Source of the DNA: JBCBXA01 sp039816825
GTDB lineage: Bacteria > Pseudomonadota > Alphaproteobacteria > Rhizobiales > Rhizobiaceae
Assembly: GCA_039816825.1 (NCBI GenBank)
Contig: JBCBXA010000001.1
Span: forward strand, 62,001-126,000
Direction: 5' to 3'
Length of the DNA: 64,000 bases
Translations under genes and position numbers: made by a program
The notes under the pieces: model-generated
What the model was told of the DNA's origin: nothing
Databases searched by the model: none
The model's input: only the letters and a program-made list of their open reading frames with translations
Part shown: positions 17,000 through 25,143 of the stretch, one piece after another
Numbering within the stretch: position 1 is the stretch's first letter
How the letters are laid out: every line of letters begins with the position of its first letter

Positions 17000-18346
17000 A
17001 TGAACTTTCATTCCTCTTTTTCGGTGACGAACCGCAAGATTGATCCGACCCGCAGACGGGTCACGACGGGTGATGTTCTGCCTGACGGCACGCCGAATGA
17101 TAACGACCGTGTTGAGATCGGCCCCACCGATCTCGCCTTTGAGGAATGGGGCCGCCTGGGGCTGACACCACCCGACATGCCGACTCTTCGGGAGTATCGG
17201 CACAGGCGTCTTGTGGAAGCCATCAATGAGCGCGGCTATGGCGGGCTGTTGATGTTTGATCCGCTCAACATTCGCTACGCGACTGACACCACCAACATGC
17301 AGTTGTGGATCATGCACAACCCCTGCCGAGCCTGCTTTATATCCGCAGGCGGCCATATGGTGCTTTGGGATTTCCACGGATCAGATCATCTGAGCGCGCA
17401 CCTGCCCCTCGTCAGCGAGGTCCGGCATGGAGCGAGCTTCTTCTACTTTGAAACCGGCGATCGCACGGAAGAGCACGCTGAGAAGTTCGCCGCCGTGATC
17501 AACGATCTCATGGCTGAACACTGCCCCGGCGAACGCCGTTTGGCGGTCGACCGTATTGAAATTCCGGGCCAGCATGCGCTTGAGGCTCTGGGCATTGAGA
17601 TCTGCAATGGACTTGAGCTCACCGAGCACGCGCGCAAGATCAAGAACGACAACGAATTGAATGCCATGCGCTGCGCCATCGCCGCGTGTGAAGCTGCAGT
17701 GGACGAGATGCGGGACATCGCCCGGCCGGGACTAGCTGAGGTTGATCTGTGGGCTGAGCTGCAAAAGGGCAATCACATTCGTGGTGGCGAGTGGATCGAG
17801 ACGCGTATTCTGTCGTCGGGCCCCAGAACCAATCCATGGTTTCAGGAAGCGGGACCCCGTGTCATCCAGAACGGCGATATTCTGGCCTTCGATACGGACC
17901 TGATCGGTCCATATGGTTATTGCGCGGATCTCAGCCGAACATGGAAGATTGGCGACATTCCACCGACGGACTGTGAGAAGGACCTCTACAAGATCGCGCT
18001 GGAGCACATACAGACCAACTTCTCCTTGCTCGCTCCGGGCAAGAGCTTTCGCGAACTCACAGAAACCGGACACCGCCTGCCGGAGCGGTTCCGCGATCTC
18101 CGCTACGGCGTGATGTATCACGGTGTTGGGCTTTGCGATGAATATCCCTCAATTCGTTATCCGGAAGATTTGGAAAGCGATGGCTATGATGGTGTTCTGG
18201 AGCCTGGTCAGTGTCTATGCGTCGAGGTTTATCTCGGCGAAGTGGGAGGCCCATGCGGCATCAAGCTGGAGGATCAAGTCGTCATCACGGAGACGGGCGC
18301 GGAAAATCTCACCAGCCTGCCTTTTGAGGCTTCATTCCTGGACTGA
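17000..18346 (+). CDS. dddP: Dimethylsulfoniopropionate lyase DddP (M24 fold)
   Basis: A 448-residue creatinase/M24-fold protein that closely follows DddP: RKIDPTRR, GTPNDNDRVEIGPT, DPLNIRYATDTTNMQLW, GGEWIETRILSSGPRTNPWFQE. Metal ligands Asp298, Asp300, Asp310, His374, Glu409 and Glu424 and the catalytic-base Asp380 (HGVGLCDE) are all present. As I recall the Ruegeria lacuscaerulensis enzyme numbering (295, 297, 307, 371, 406, 421 and 377), every one is shifted by exactly three. DddP cleaves DMSP to acrylate and dimethyl sulfide in the cytoplasm. GGAGG precedes the ATG. An ordinary M24 peptidase is the alternative, but the sequence outside the active site also matches DddP. It interrupts the zapA-6S RNA-ygfA order. 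Confidence 0.85.
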   Translation: MNFHSSFSVTNRKIDPTRRRVTTGDVLPDGTPNDNDRVEIGPTDLAFEEWGRLGLTPPDMPTLREYRHRRLVEAINERGYGGLLMFDPLNIRYATDTTNMQLWIMHNPCRACFISAGGHMVLWDFHGSDHLSAHLPLVSEVRHGASFFYFETGDRTEEHAEKFAAVINDLMAEHCPGERRLAVDRIEIPGQHALEALGIEICNGLELTEHARKIKNDNELNAMRCAIAACEAAVDEMRDIARPGLAEVDLWAELQKGNHIRGGEWIETRILSSGPRTNPWFQEAGPRVIQNGDILAFDTDLIGPYGYCADLSRTWKIGDIPPTDCEKDLYKIALEHIQTNFSLLAPGKSFRELTETGHRLPERFRDLRYGVMYHGVGLCDEYPSIRYPEDLESDGYDGVLEPGQCLCVEVYLGEVGGPCGIKLEDQVVITETGAENLTSLPFEASFLD

Positions 18347-18373
18347 CGGCTTTCTTTCGTGTCTCGGCGTCCC

Positions 18374-18379
18374 TATATC
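18374..18379 (+). promoter_or_regulatory. Probable -10 element of the 6S RNA gene
   Basis: TATATC at 18374-18379 lies 7 bp before the predicted 6S RNA 5' end and 28 bp after the dddP stop. A poor -35 (TTTCTT, 18351-18356) is at 17-bp spacing. Confidence 0.45.
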
Positions 18380-18385
18380 GGAGGT

Positions 18386-18537
18386 CGCTGCGCGGCTCGG
18401 CAGGGGAACATTTTCCTGGGGCCTTACTCTCTTTCGAGGGAGCTGGCTATGGACGGGCTCGTGGGCTCGACTACCCGGCACCCACCTACGTTGTAGGTAC
18501 CCGGAATAGAGATCTCTCCACCGGCCAGCGCGGCACA
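18386..18537 (+). ncRNA. ssrS: 6S RNA (RNA polymerase regulator)
   Basis: A roughly 150-nt noncoding stretch directly before ygfA, the usual place for 6S RNA. The predicted ends pair over 14 positions, GCTGCGCGGCTCGG (18387-18400) with CCGGCCAGCGCGGC (18521-18534), with 12 of 14 pairs including two G-U. Between them are a long interrupted rod with an inner hairpin (CTCTC-tttc-GAGGGAG) and, near the 3' side, ACCTAC-gtt-GTAGGT, as in the central-bubble region of 6S. 6S RNA binds the housekeeping RNA polymerase and dampens transcription in stationary phase. Ends are estimates. Confidence 0.8.
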
Positions 18538-18559
18538 TTTTCGGGTGGGTGTGGACCAC

Positions 18560-19126
18560 ATGGCATCTCTTAAGGACCAGAAGCAGGCCATGCGGGCAGG
18601 CGCCCTGGCAAAACGCGATGCGTTGGATCCCGCCTTCCGTATTGAGGTGGGCCTGGAGGTTGCCGATCACGCGGGCGACCTGCCCTCAGCAGCTATTGTG
18701 GGCGGCTATTGGGCCATTCGATCCGAGATGGACCCCAGGGCCACGATGCAAATGCTGGCAGATCGTGGCGCGCGGCTGGCGTTACCCGCAGTCCTTGATC
18801 CTCAAACGATTGTCTTTCGTGAACTCACCCGCCACAGCGAGTTGGTACCCGGCGGGTTTGGAACCATGGCGCCCAGTGATGCGGCACCGGTGCTTGAACC
18901 GGATATGCTGCTCATGCCCCTCGCTGGCGTGGACGCGCGCGGCAACCGTATCGGTTATGGGGCAGGGTTCTATGACCGGTACATCCAGTCCGCTCGTCTG
19001 CGCCCGTTGCTGATCGGGGTTGCCTTCGAGTGTCAGCGGTTTGACGCGATCGAAGCCGAAAACCATGATCAGCCCCTTGATGGCCTGCTGACCGAAGCGG
19101 GGCTGCATATGTTCCGGCGGGATTGA
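18560..19126 (+). CDS. ygfA: 5-formyltetrahydrofolate cyclo-ligase
   Basis: A 188-residue enzyme that converts 5-formyl-THF to 5,10-methenyl-THF using ATP. Seen are the N-terminal SLKDQKQAMRAGALAKRDAL, the substrate segment GGYWAIRSEMDP, and the C-terminal ATP-site motif DARGNRIGYGAGFYDRYI. Its position just after 6S RNA is the conserved arrangement. ATG at 18560 gives the family start; a GTG five codons upstream would overlap the 6S 3' flank. A YmdB-like gene follows after 3 bp. Confidence 0.93.
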   Translation: MASLKDQKQAMRAGALAKRDALDPAFRIEVGLEVADHAGDLPSAAIVGGYWAIRSEMDPRATMQMLADRGARLALPAVLDPQTIVFRELTRHSELVPGGFGTMAPSDAAPVLEPDMLLMPLAGVDARGNRIGYGAGFYDRYIQSARLRPLLIGVAFECQRFDAIEAENHDQPLDGLLTEAGLHMFRRD

Positions 19127-19129
19127 GCG

Positions 19130-19954
19130 ATGAGGCTGTTGTTCATAGGCGATATGGTGGGGCGCGCCGGCCGCGAGGCCGTGTTTGACAGACTGCCCGG
19201 ACTGATCTCCGATCTGTCCCTGGATTTTGTGGTGGTCAATGGCGAGAACGCGGCCGGCGGCTTTGGCGTCACACGAACCATCCTGCAGCAGACCCTTGAT
19301 GCCGGTGCCGACGTCATGACAACCGGCAATCATGTCTGGGATCAAAAAGAAGCACTCACGTGGGCCGATGAGGAGCAGAGTTTTCTGCGGCCAGCCAACT
19401 ATCCGGCGGGAACCCCCGGTCGAGGAGCGAACCTCTTCACGGCCCGCAATGGGGCGCAGGTGCTGGTGGCCAACATAATGGGGCGGGTGTTCATGCATCC
19501 GGAGCTCGACGATCCATTTGCCAGTGCCGAGACCGTGCTGGGATCGGCGCCCTTGGGGGAACAGGCGGACGCCGTGGTGCTGGACTTCCACGCGGAAGCC
19601 ACGAGCGAGAAGCAGTGCTTTGGCCATTTCTGTGACGGCCGGGCGAGCCTTGTCGTGGGCACACACACACACGTGCCCACCGCCGACCATCAAATCTTGC
19701 CCGGCGGGACGGCTTACATGTCGGATGCTGGCATGTGCGGCGACTATGATTCCTCTCTCGGTATGGAGAAGGAGGAGCCACTGAACCGTTTTGTCACCAA
19801 GGTCTCGCGCAACCGCATGGAGCCTGCCAGCGGACCGGCAACCCTATGTGGTGTGGGCGTTGAGATTTCTGACCGGACCGGGCTTGCAGAAGCGGTGGCT
19901 CCTTTGCGGATTGGTGGTCGATTGCAGGAAACGGTGCCTGAGTTTTGGGCGTGA
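19130..19954 (+). CDS. YmdB/TIGR00282-family metallophosphoesterase
   Basis: A 274-residue calcineurin-like phosphoesterase. Metal-binding motifs are FIGDMVGRAGREA (Asp), VVNGENAAGGFG (Asn/Glu), TTGNHVWDQKE (GNH), DFHAEATSEKQ and THTHVPTADHQILPGGTAYMSDAGMCG. Bacillus YmdB hydrolyses cyclic nucleotides; the role in alphaproteobacteria is not defined. It is tightly coupled to ygfA (3 bp), an arrangement seen in many alphaproteobacteria. Confidence 0.9.
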   Translation: MRLLFIGDMVGRAGREAVFDRLPGLISDLSLDFVVVNGENAAGGFGVTRTILQQTLDAGADVMTTGNHVWDQKEALTWADEEQSFLRPANYPAGTPGRGANLFTARNGAQVLVANIMGRVFMHPELDDPFASAETVLGSAPLGEQADAVVLDFHAEATSEKQCFGHFCDGRASLVVGTHTHVPTADHQILPGGTAYMSDAGMCGDYDSSLGMEKEEPLNRFVTKVSRNRMEPASGPATLCGVGVEISDRTGLAEAVAPLRIGGRLQETVPEFWA

Positions 19955-20031
19955 TCGCTTTTTAGGCGTTCAAGGCGTTTGCAGACCTTCGCGGGCAGGT
20001 TAATCTTCATCAAAGAACAGGGAGCCAAATC

Positions 20032-20853
20032 ATGTCTGTCACCAGAAACTTTACTCGCCGTTTTGTCACAACTGCCCTTGCAGCAACCACCATTGCCGCC
20101 ACCGCCACGCTTTCCTGGGCTGCCGGCCACCTGCCAGATCTGGAAGGCCGCAAGATTGTGGTCACAACGGAGAACGCTTACCCACCACTCCAGATGGTGG
20201 ACAGGAAAACCGGCGACGCCATCGGCTGGGAGTATGATGCCATGGCGGAACTGGCCAAGCTCCTGAACTTTGAAGTAGAGTATCAGAACACCTCTTGGGA
20301 CGCGATGATCCCTGCTGTGTCCGAAGGTCAGTTTGACATTGGTATGACAGGCATCACCATTCGCGAAGACCGGATGGAGAAAGTGGACTTCTCAGACGCC
20401 TATATGCGCTCTGAAATGTTCATGCTCGTGCGCGGGGACGAAGACCGGTTCAGCGACGCTGCGGGCTTTGCCGCTTCTGAAGATGCGCTTGTTGGCGCAC
20501 AGCCCGGTACAACACCGTTCTACGTTGCCGTCTATGATGTGCTTGATGGCGACGAAGCCAATCCCCGCATCAAACTGTTCGAGACTTTCGGCGCCGGCGT
20601 CCAGGCGCTCCGCGCCGGTGATGTGGACGTTGTTCTGACCGATGGCACCGCCGGTAAAGGCTATGTTGAAGCCTCCGATGGCGCTCTGAAGCTGGTGGGC
20701 GACCCCCTCGGCACCGAGGACTTTGGTTTCATCTTCCCCAAGGGTTCTGATCTGGTGGAACCGATCAATGCCGGTATTGCCGAACTCAAGGAGAATGGCA
20801 CCATCCAGCGGCTGAACGAGAAGTGGTTCCTTGAGTACAAACTCGGCGAGTAA
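20032..20853 (+). CDS. ABC transporter substrate-binding protein, amino-acid type
   Basis: A periplasmic solute-binding protein (SBP_bac_3, family 3) of 273 residues. A signal peptide ends around ATLSWAAG (residues 20-26). The binding domain has VVTTENAYPPLQMVD, WEYDAMAELAKLLNFEVEY, WDAMIPAVSEGQFDIGMTGITIREDRMEKVDFS and the closing GTIQRLNEKWFLEY; the Arg after TGITI typically binds the amino-acid carboxylate. A permease gene follows 21 bp later. No ATPase gene is adjacent. The preceding intergenic region (19955-20031) shows nothing notable. Confidence 0.92.
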   Translation: MSVTRNFTRRFVTTALAATTIAATATLSWAAGHLPDLEGRKIVVTTENAYPPLQMVDRKTGDAIGWEYDAMAELAKLLNFEVEYQNTSWDAMIPAVSEGQFDIGMTGITIREDRMEKVDFSDAYMRSEMFMLVRGDEDRFSDAAGFAASEDALVGAQPGTTPFYVAVYDVLDGDEANPRIKLFETFGAGVQALRAGDVDVVLTDGTAGKGYVEASDGALKLVGDPLGTEDFGFIFPKGSDLVEPINAGIAELKENGTIQRLNEKWFLEYKLGE

Positions 20854-20874
20854 ACCTAACGACAGTCCAGGTTT

Positions 20875-21705
20875 ATGATATTGGGTCCGGCGGACGCGGC
20901 ATCGCGTCCGTCTTCTGATGGTGACTTCCCTTACTGGCTGGTCGCTGCCGCCTTGCTCGGCCTCTGGTTTGGCTGGAGCATCTATTCCGACGAAACGCTC
21001 GCCCTGATCTTTGAGCGGGTTCGGGAGGGAATCTACATCACCGTGATGGTGACGGTGACCTCCTTCATCTGCGCGTCCTTGATCGGGCTCGGGCTTGCCG
21101 TGGGCGTGCTGTCGAAGTCGATATGGCTGCGCCAGATCTGCCGCTTCTACATTGAGATCATCCGCGGTATCCCAATTCTGGTGCTGTTGTTTTACATCGC
21201 GTTTGCAGCCGTACCCCTGGGCGTAGAGGGGTGGAACTATGCGACCGCCGGGCTGCAGGAAGCGGGTTATCTCGAGGAATTGCGAACGAGGGACATCCCG
21301 TTTTTGACCCGCGCCATGATGGCGCTGACGATTGGATATTCCCCGTTCATCGCCGAGGTGTTTCGCGCGGGCCTGCAAAGTGTCGACAAAGGCCAGATCG
21401 AGGCGGCGACAGCATTGGGCTTGAGGCCCTGGGCGCGGTTTCGAACGATCATCTTTCCCCAGGCGATCCGGACTATCCTGCCACCGCTCGGCAACGACTT
21501 CATCGCGATGATCAAGGATTCGTCGCTGGTGTCCGTTCTGGGCGTTGCGGATGTGGCGCAGTTGGCCAAGCTCTATGCGGCCGGCACGTTCCGTTATCTC
21601 GAGACGTATACCATCGTGGCGTATATCTACCTGATCCTGACGCTCGGGCTGTCGCTGATGCTGCGCGGGCTGGAGCGCCGACTTAGGTCCGGCCGACGCT
21701 CGTAG
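20875..21705 (+). CDS. Amino-acid ABC transporter permease
   Basis: A 276-residue HisM/GlnP-type permease. After a hydrophobic N-terminus (YWLVAAALLGLWFGW) it has the family start GIYITVMVTVTSFICASLIGLGLAVG, FYIEIIRGIPILVLLFYIAF, and the ATPase-contact loop EVFRAGLQSVDKGQIEAATALGLRPWARFRTIIFPQAIRTILPPLGNDFI. It pairs with the preceding binding protein for polar amino-acid uptake. Its ATPase partner is not nearby and must be encoded elsewhere or shared. Confidence 0.93.
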   Translation: MILGPADAASRPSSDGDFPYWLVAAALLGLWFGWSIYSDETLALIFERVREGIYITVMVTVTSFICASLIGLGLAVGVLSKSIWLRQICRFYIEIIRGIPILVLLFYIAFAAVPLGVEGWNYATAGLQEAGYLEELRTRDIPFLTRAMMALTIGYSPFIAEVFRAGLQSVDKGQIEAATALGLRPWARFRTIIFPQAIRTILPPLGNDFIAMIKDSSLVSVLGVADVAQLAKLYAAGTFRYLETYTIVAYIYLILTLGLSLMLRGLERRLRSGRRS

Positions 21706-21724
21706 TGCCCGGTCTTGAGAACTG

Positions 21725-22435
21725 CTACAGGCTGGTGCTCTCGCCTTGCATCTTTTCGAGGATTTTACGCTCGCTCATCCATGGGTGGATGGTCACGGCG
21801 AGTTCCAGCACCTCTCTCGCATCGTCCTCTCGGCTCAGCGCGACGAGCGTGTAGAATTTGCCGGACAAGGCGACGAAATGCGCGGGCTGCAACTGCAGAG
21901 CGATATCGATGTCTCGCAGCGCGGCCTTGTACCGGCCAAGACGATATTTGAAGTAAGCGCGCTGGGCGTAGACTTCCGGCCAGTCGGGTGCCTTGTCTTC
22001 CAGTAGATCAAACATGGTGATGGCCATGCCATGATCACCCATGCGGCCAACGCGATTGGCGGCCCTGTAGAGCTTTGCAGCCTCGGGATTGGGTGGTGTG
22101 CGCCAGTGGCGCATGAGCGTCTGCTCAACTCGCTTGCCAACACGCTGCGTTTTCGCTGCGATCAATGTCTTGAGCAGTTCGGAGGTGCGTGGATCAGTGA
22201 TCCGCTTGCGGGGCGCGATGATCGCACCTGTGGCGACACTTTCTACGATAGCCAAAGTGCCCAAATGCGTCAGCGGGTGCCCGCCTAGCGGTGCCGCCCG
22301 ATGCGATGTGATGGTGCGGCCCGGCATACCGGGTTCCGAGAGTGACGCGACCATGTCACTGGCTTGGGCGCTGCCAAGTGTGACGCAGGCTCCAAGGATG
22401 ATACTGAAACAGGTAGTCGAAAGATATCTGGCCAT
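21725..22435 (-). CDS. Exported TPR-repeat protein
   Basis: A 236-residue protein with a signal peptide (STTCFSIILGACVTLGSAQA, cleavage near residue 25) and TPR-like repeats in the C-terminal half: MAITMFDLLEDKAPDWPEVYAQRAYFKYRLGRYKAALRDIDIALQLQPAHFVALSGKFYTL. It is likely a periplasmic scaffold protein of unknown partner. GGAGG 6 bp before the ATG at 22435 supports this start over upstream codons. It converges on the ABC permease with 19 bp between stops. Confidence 0.75.
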   Translation of the reverse strand: MARYLSTTCFSIILGACVTLGSAQASDMVASLSEPGMPGRTITSHRAAPLGGHPLTHLGTLAIVESVATGAIIAPRKRITDPRTSELLKTLIAAKTQRVGKRVEQTLMRHWRTPPNPEAAKLYRAANRVGRMGDHGMAITMFDLLEDKAPDWPEVYAQRAYFKYRLGRYKAALRDIDIALQLQPAHFVALSGKFYTLVALSREDDAREVLELAVTIHPWMSERKILEKMQGESTSL

Positions 22436-22662
22436 AGCGACCTCCGTTCGAGTTCTTGTTTCCTCCCCCTGCCAGTTCTGATGGAACGCCTCACAACTGG
22501 ACAACTCACAATGACGTAGAGTGTCGGACCCGGTGGTAAACAGATAGTTAACCCGCTGCGGCAAGAACGCACGGGGTGCACGCCGCAAATTGTCTAAGCC
22601 ATTATTCTAAAAGCGAATTCAGCCCTTGATCACCTTCAAGTCATCCACAGAAATGCGCGGTC

Positions 22663-23532
22663 CTACAGGTTGGCCGGAACCATAATGGTGGGCTTTTCAG
22701 GCAAGGTGCGTGCCGAAATCCTCAAGATCCGCTCGGTCATGTAGCGCGCGTCGAAGTCGGGCAGGAGCGCAATGAAGCTCTCGACCGAGTTGCCCCTGCG
22801 GTGCATGGGCAGCACGACCCGGCTTTTGAAGCGATTGACCATGGCAGCCATGCCGGACTGTGCCATGGTGAGCCCGCCATCGATCGGGACCATCACAATG
22901 TCGAGCCGCCCAATCTCGGCGAAATGAGTGTCCGTCAGCCGGTGGTGCAAGTGCCCCAGATGCCCGATGCAGAGGCCGGCAACTTCGAAAATGAAGATGG
23001 AGTTGCCGTTCTCGCGATAGGTGCCAAACCGCTGGATATCCGTGGTCACATTGCGAACGAACACGTCTTCAACCTCCCGGCGGTGGCGGGCTGGCTCTTC
23101 CGGCGTTTTGCCCCATCCCGGCAGCATGAAGTCAATGTCGGGATCGTCTATCAGTGTGTAGTGGCTGGAGTGGGCGTTGTTCATCGTGACAATGTCGGGC
23201 TTACGACCGACGGCGTAACCCGCATAGTCTGTGGCGATGCGCACTCCTGCCGGGGTTTCGATCACATAGGTCGAGTGCCCGGAGAACTGGATGGTGACTT
23301 CTTGGTCCAGCGTCGAGGCTGGCCAGGCCACGCTGGCATATTGAACATGGAAGTCAGGCTTCAACTCGTGGGCAAGAGCTATGCAGGTTGAGAAGGGTTC
23401 GCCGGCGCCCTGCTGTTCATCACGCTCGGGAAAGAGAGTGTTGGCAAACACCATGCCTCCCATGCCGAGCAGAGCCAACGCAACCAGCAGGCTTTGAAGA
23501 ACCACATGTTTGGGCAGCTTGGACCTTTTCAT
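22663..23532 (-). CDS. MBL-fold hydrolase-like protein with altered metal motif, membrane-anchored
   Basis: A 289-residue protein with an N-terminal hydrophobic anchor (VVLQSLLVALALLGMGGMVFA) and an UlaG-like metallo-beta-lactamase fold: VTIQFSGHSTYVIETPAGVRIATDYAGY, IGHLGHLHH, VVLPMHRRGNSVE. The site where the canonical HxHxDH motif should stand reads MNNAHSSHYT, so one His and the Asp are displaced; this variant recurs in an uncharacterised family, as I recall. Hydrolytic activity is therefore uncertain. GGAG precedes the ATG at 23532. A 227-bp gap separates it from the TPR gene; no terminator seen. Confidence 0.7.
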   Translation of the reverse strand: MKRSKLPKHVVLQSLLVALALLGMGGMVFANTLFPERDEQQGAGEPFSTCIALAHELKPDFHVQYASVAWPASTLDQEVTIQFSGHSTYVIETPAGVRIATDYAGYAVGRKPDIVTMNNAHSSHYTLIDDPDIDFMLPGWGKTPEEPARHRREVEDVFVRNVTTDIQRFGTYRENGNSIFIFEVAGLCIGHLGHLHHRLTDTHFAEIGRLDIVMVPIDGGLTMAQSGMAAMVNRFKSRVVLPMHRRGNSVESFIALLPDFDARYMTERILRISARTLPEKPTIMVPANL

Positions 23533-23720
23533 AGTCGCGCTCCGTGGCTGGGGCAAAATGCACTCCGTTGAGAGGTGGCGCAGTTTCGAGCTGTGGCAAG
23601 TCACGGTTCCGCCAGCATGGTTGCCACCGCTGGGGCTGGACCGCGCGTCATGGCGCACACTATAAGCCCCTCAATTGCGGGTGCGTGACGTCGCCCATTC
23701 GTCAGTTTGCCGGAGGTTTC

Positions 23721-24491
23721 ATGGCTGGCCATTCCAAATTCAAGAACATCATGCACCGCAAAGGTCGACAGGATGCTGTTCGCGCCAAGGCGTTCTCGCG
23801 TCTTTCTAAGGAGATCACCGTCGCGGTGAAAATGGGCGGCGGGACCACGGATCCCGATATGAATCCGCGGCTTCGGTTGGCCATTCAGAATGCCAAGGGT
23901 CAGTCCATGCCCAAGGATAATATCCAGAGGGCGATCACCAAGGGATCCGGCGGGGACGGCGAGGATTATGAAGAGATCCGCTACGAGGGCTACGGCCCCG
24001 GTGGTGTGGCGGTCATAGTCGAAGCTCTGACCGATAACCGCAATCGCTCCGCTTCCAACATCCGCGCCTGTTTTACCAAGAATGGCGGGCAGCTGGCGGA
24101 AACCGGGTCGGTTTCCTTCATGTTCGATCGGGTGGGGGAAATCACTTACCCGCTCGGCGCCGCCGATGCCGACGGCATGATGGAACACGCCATTGAGGCG
24201 GGCGCTGAAGACGTGTTGACTGACGAGGGTGACGACGAGACGCCCGGCACCCACACCATCACCTGCGCGTTTGAGGATCTCGGTTCCGTTTCCAAAGCTC
24301 TGGAAGATGCTCTGGGTGAGGCTGAGTCGGTCAAAATTGTCTGGAAGCCCCAGAACCAGAACCCTATCGATGAAGAAAAAGCAGGGACGTTGATGAAGCT
24401 GCTGGAAGCTCTGGACGAAGATGATGACGTCCAGAACGTGTTTTCCAATGAGGACATTCCAGACGATGTCGCTCAGAGGCTGGCGTCCTAG
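23721..24491 (+). CDS. yebC: YebC/PmpR-family protein
   Basis: A 256-residue protein of the conserved YebC family: MAGHSKFKNIMHRKGRQDAVRAKAFSRLSKEI at the start, then GGGTTDPDMNPRLRLAI, MPKDNIQRAI, YEGYGPGGVAVIVEALTDNRNRSASNIR. The family acts as DNA-binding regulators in some bacteria and more recently as translation factors relieving ribosome stalling. The ATG at 23721 follows CGGAGG at 23711-23716. yebC lies upstream of ruvCAB in many alphaproteobacteria; here several genes lie in between. A strong terminator follows. Confidence 0.95.
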   Translation: MAGHSKFKNIMHRKGRQDAVRAKAFSRLSKEITVAVKMGGGTTDPDMNPRLRLAIQNAKGQSMPKDNIQRAITKGSGGDGEDYEEIRYEGYGPGGVAVIVEALTDNRNRSASNIRACFTKNGGQLAETGSVSFMFDRVGEITYPLGAADADGMMEHAIEAGAEDVLTDEGDDETPGTHTITCAFEDLGSVSKALEDALGEAESVKIVWKPQNQNPIDEEKAGTLMKLLEALDEDDDVQNVFSNEDIPDDVAQRLAS

Positions 24492-24510
24492 GTCAGTTGC
24501 AGTCACAAAG

Positions 24511-24540
24511 AAAAGGCCCCGCCAAGGGGCCTTTTCTTTG
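24511..24540. terminator. Bidirectional terminator between yebC and the BA14K gene
   Basis: AAAAGGCCCC-gccaa-GGGGCCTTTT is a perfect 10-bp stem with T-runs on both strands (TTTTCTTTG on +; CTTTTCTTTG on -). It lies between convergent genes and probably serves both. Confidence 0.9.
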
Positions 24541-24563
24541 TCGGCAATGGCCGGTTCGCGCCC

Positions 24564-25031
24564 TCAATAGTAGGGTGAGACGCACTGCCTGCGATGGCCG
24601 TGATATGGCTGAAACGAGTTGTCCGAGATCCGGTAGGACCGATATCTCGCGTCACACCAGCGATAGTGGGCATGGGGCAGACCCGCTCGGACAACACGCT
24701 GCACTCGCTTCACGCGCTGGGGTCGCTTGTAGACGACCGCACCTGAATGGTGGTGATAGTGTCGCGTGTTATGGTGGTGCCGATGGCAGTAGCGGCCATG
24801 ACAATGATCATAGGTTACGATCCGCTGTCTGCTGTTCGAGTTCGCAATTATGCCGCCGATGATGAGCCCGGCTACGCCTGCTGCAATCGCCGCATCAGTG
24901 CCGTGATGGACGTGGCGATAGCGTGTGTCATGGGCGTTCGCCGCCACGGTAAAGGAAGCAGTGGCAAGGACCATCAACGCAGCCGCTGCTCCCAATCGCG
25001 ACCATATGGGTAGACGTGGTGAAGTTCGCAT
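24564..25031 (-). CDS. BA14K-family histidine-rich exported protein
   Basis: A 155-residue protein with a signal peptide (AAALMVLATASFTVAANA, cleavage near residue 33), a glycine-zipper segment (DAAIAAGVAGLIIGGIIANS), a histidine-rich stretch (HCHGRYCHRHHHNTRHYHHH, residues about 76-95) and a C-terminal BA14K motif (HYRWCDARYRSYRISDNSFQPYHGHRRQCVSPYY). BA14K of Brucella is an immunoreactive, lectin-like protein. The His-rich segment suggests metal binding, which is unusual for the family and only inferred. Confidence 0.8.
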   Translation of the reverse strand: MRTSPRLPIWSRLGAAAALMVLATASFTVAANAHDTRYRHVHHGTDAAIAAGVAGLIIGGIIANSNSRQRIVTYDHCHGRYCHRHHHNTRHYHHHSGAVVYKRPQRVKRVQRVVRAGLPHAHYRWCDARYRSYRISDNSFQPYHGHRRQCVSPYY

Positions 25032-25143
25032 CTGAGATCTCCAGTGCCGAGCCCATATGTGGCCCGACGTTTCCGCCGCCTAAAGATATTAGCTGGCCCG
25101 CGGAGTTTTGTCAGATCACTTGTTTTGTCGCGCCCGAATTGGT

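Noticed and set aside
20392..21378. A 328-codon antisense frame across the ABC transporter genes
   Set aside because: Composition shadow of two well-supported genes; no domain or start signal.
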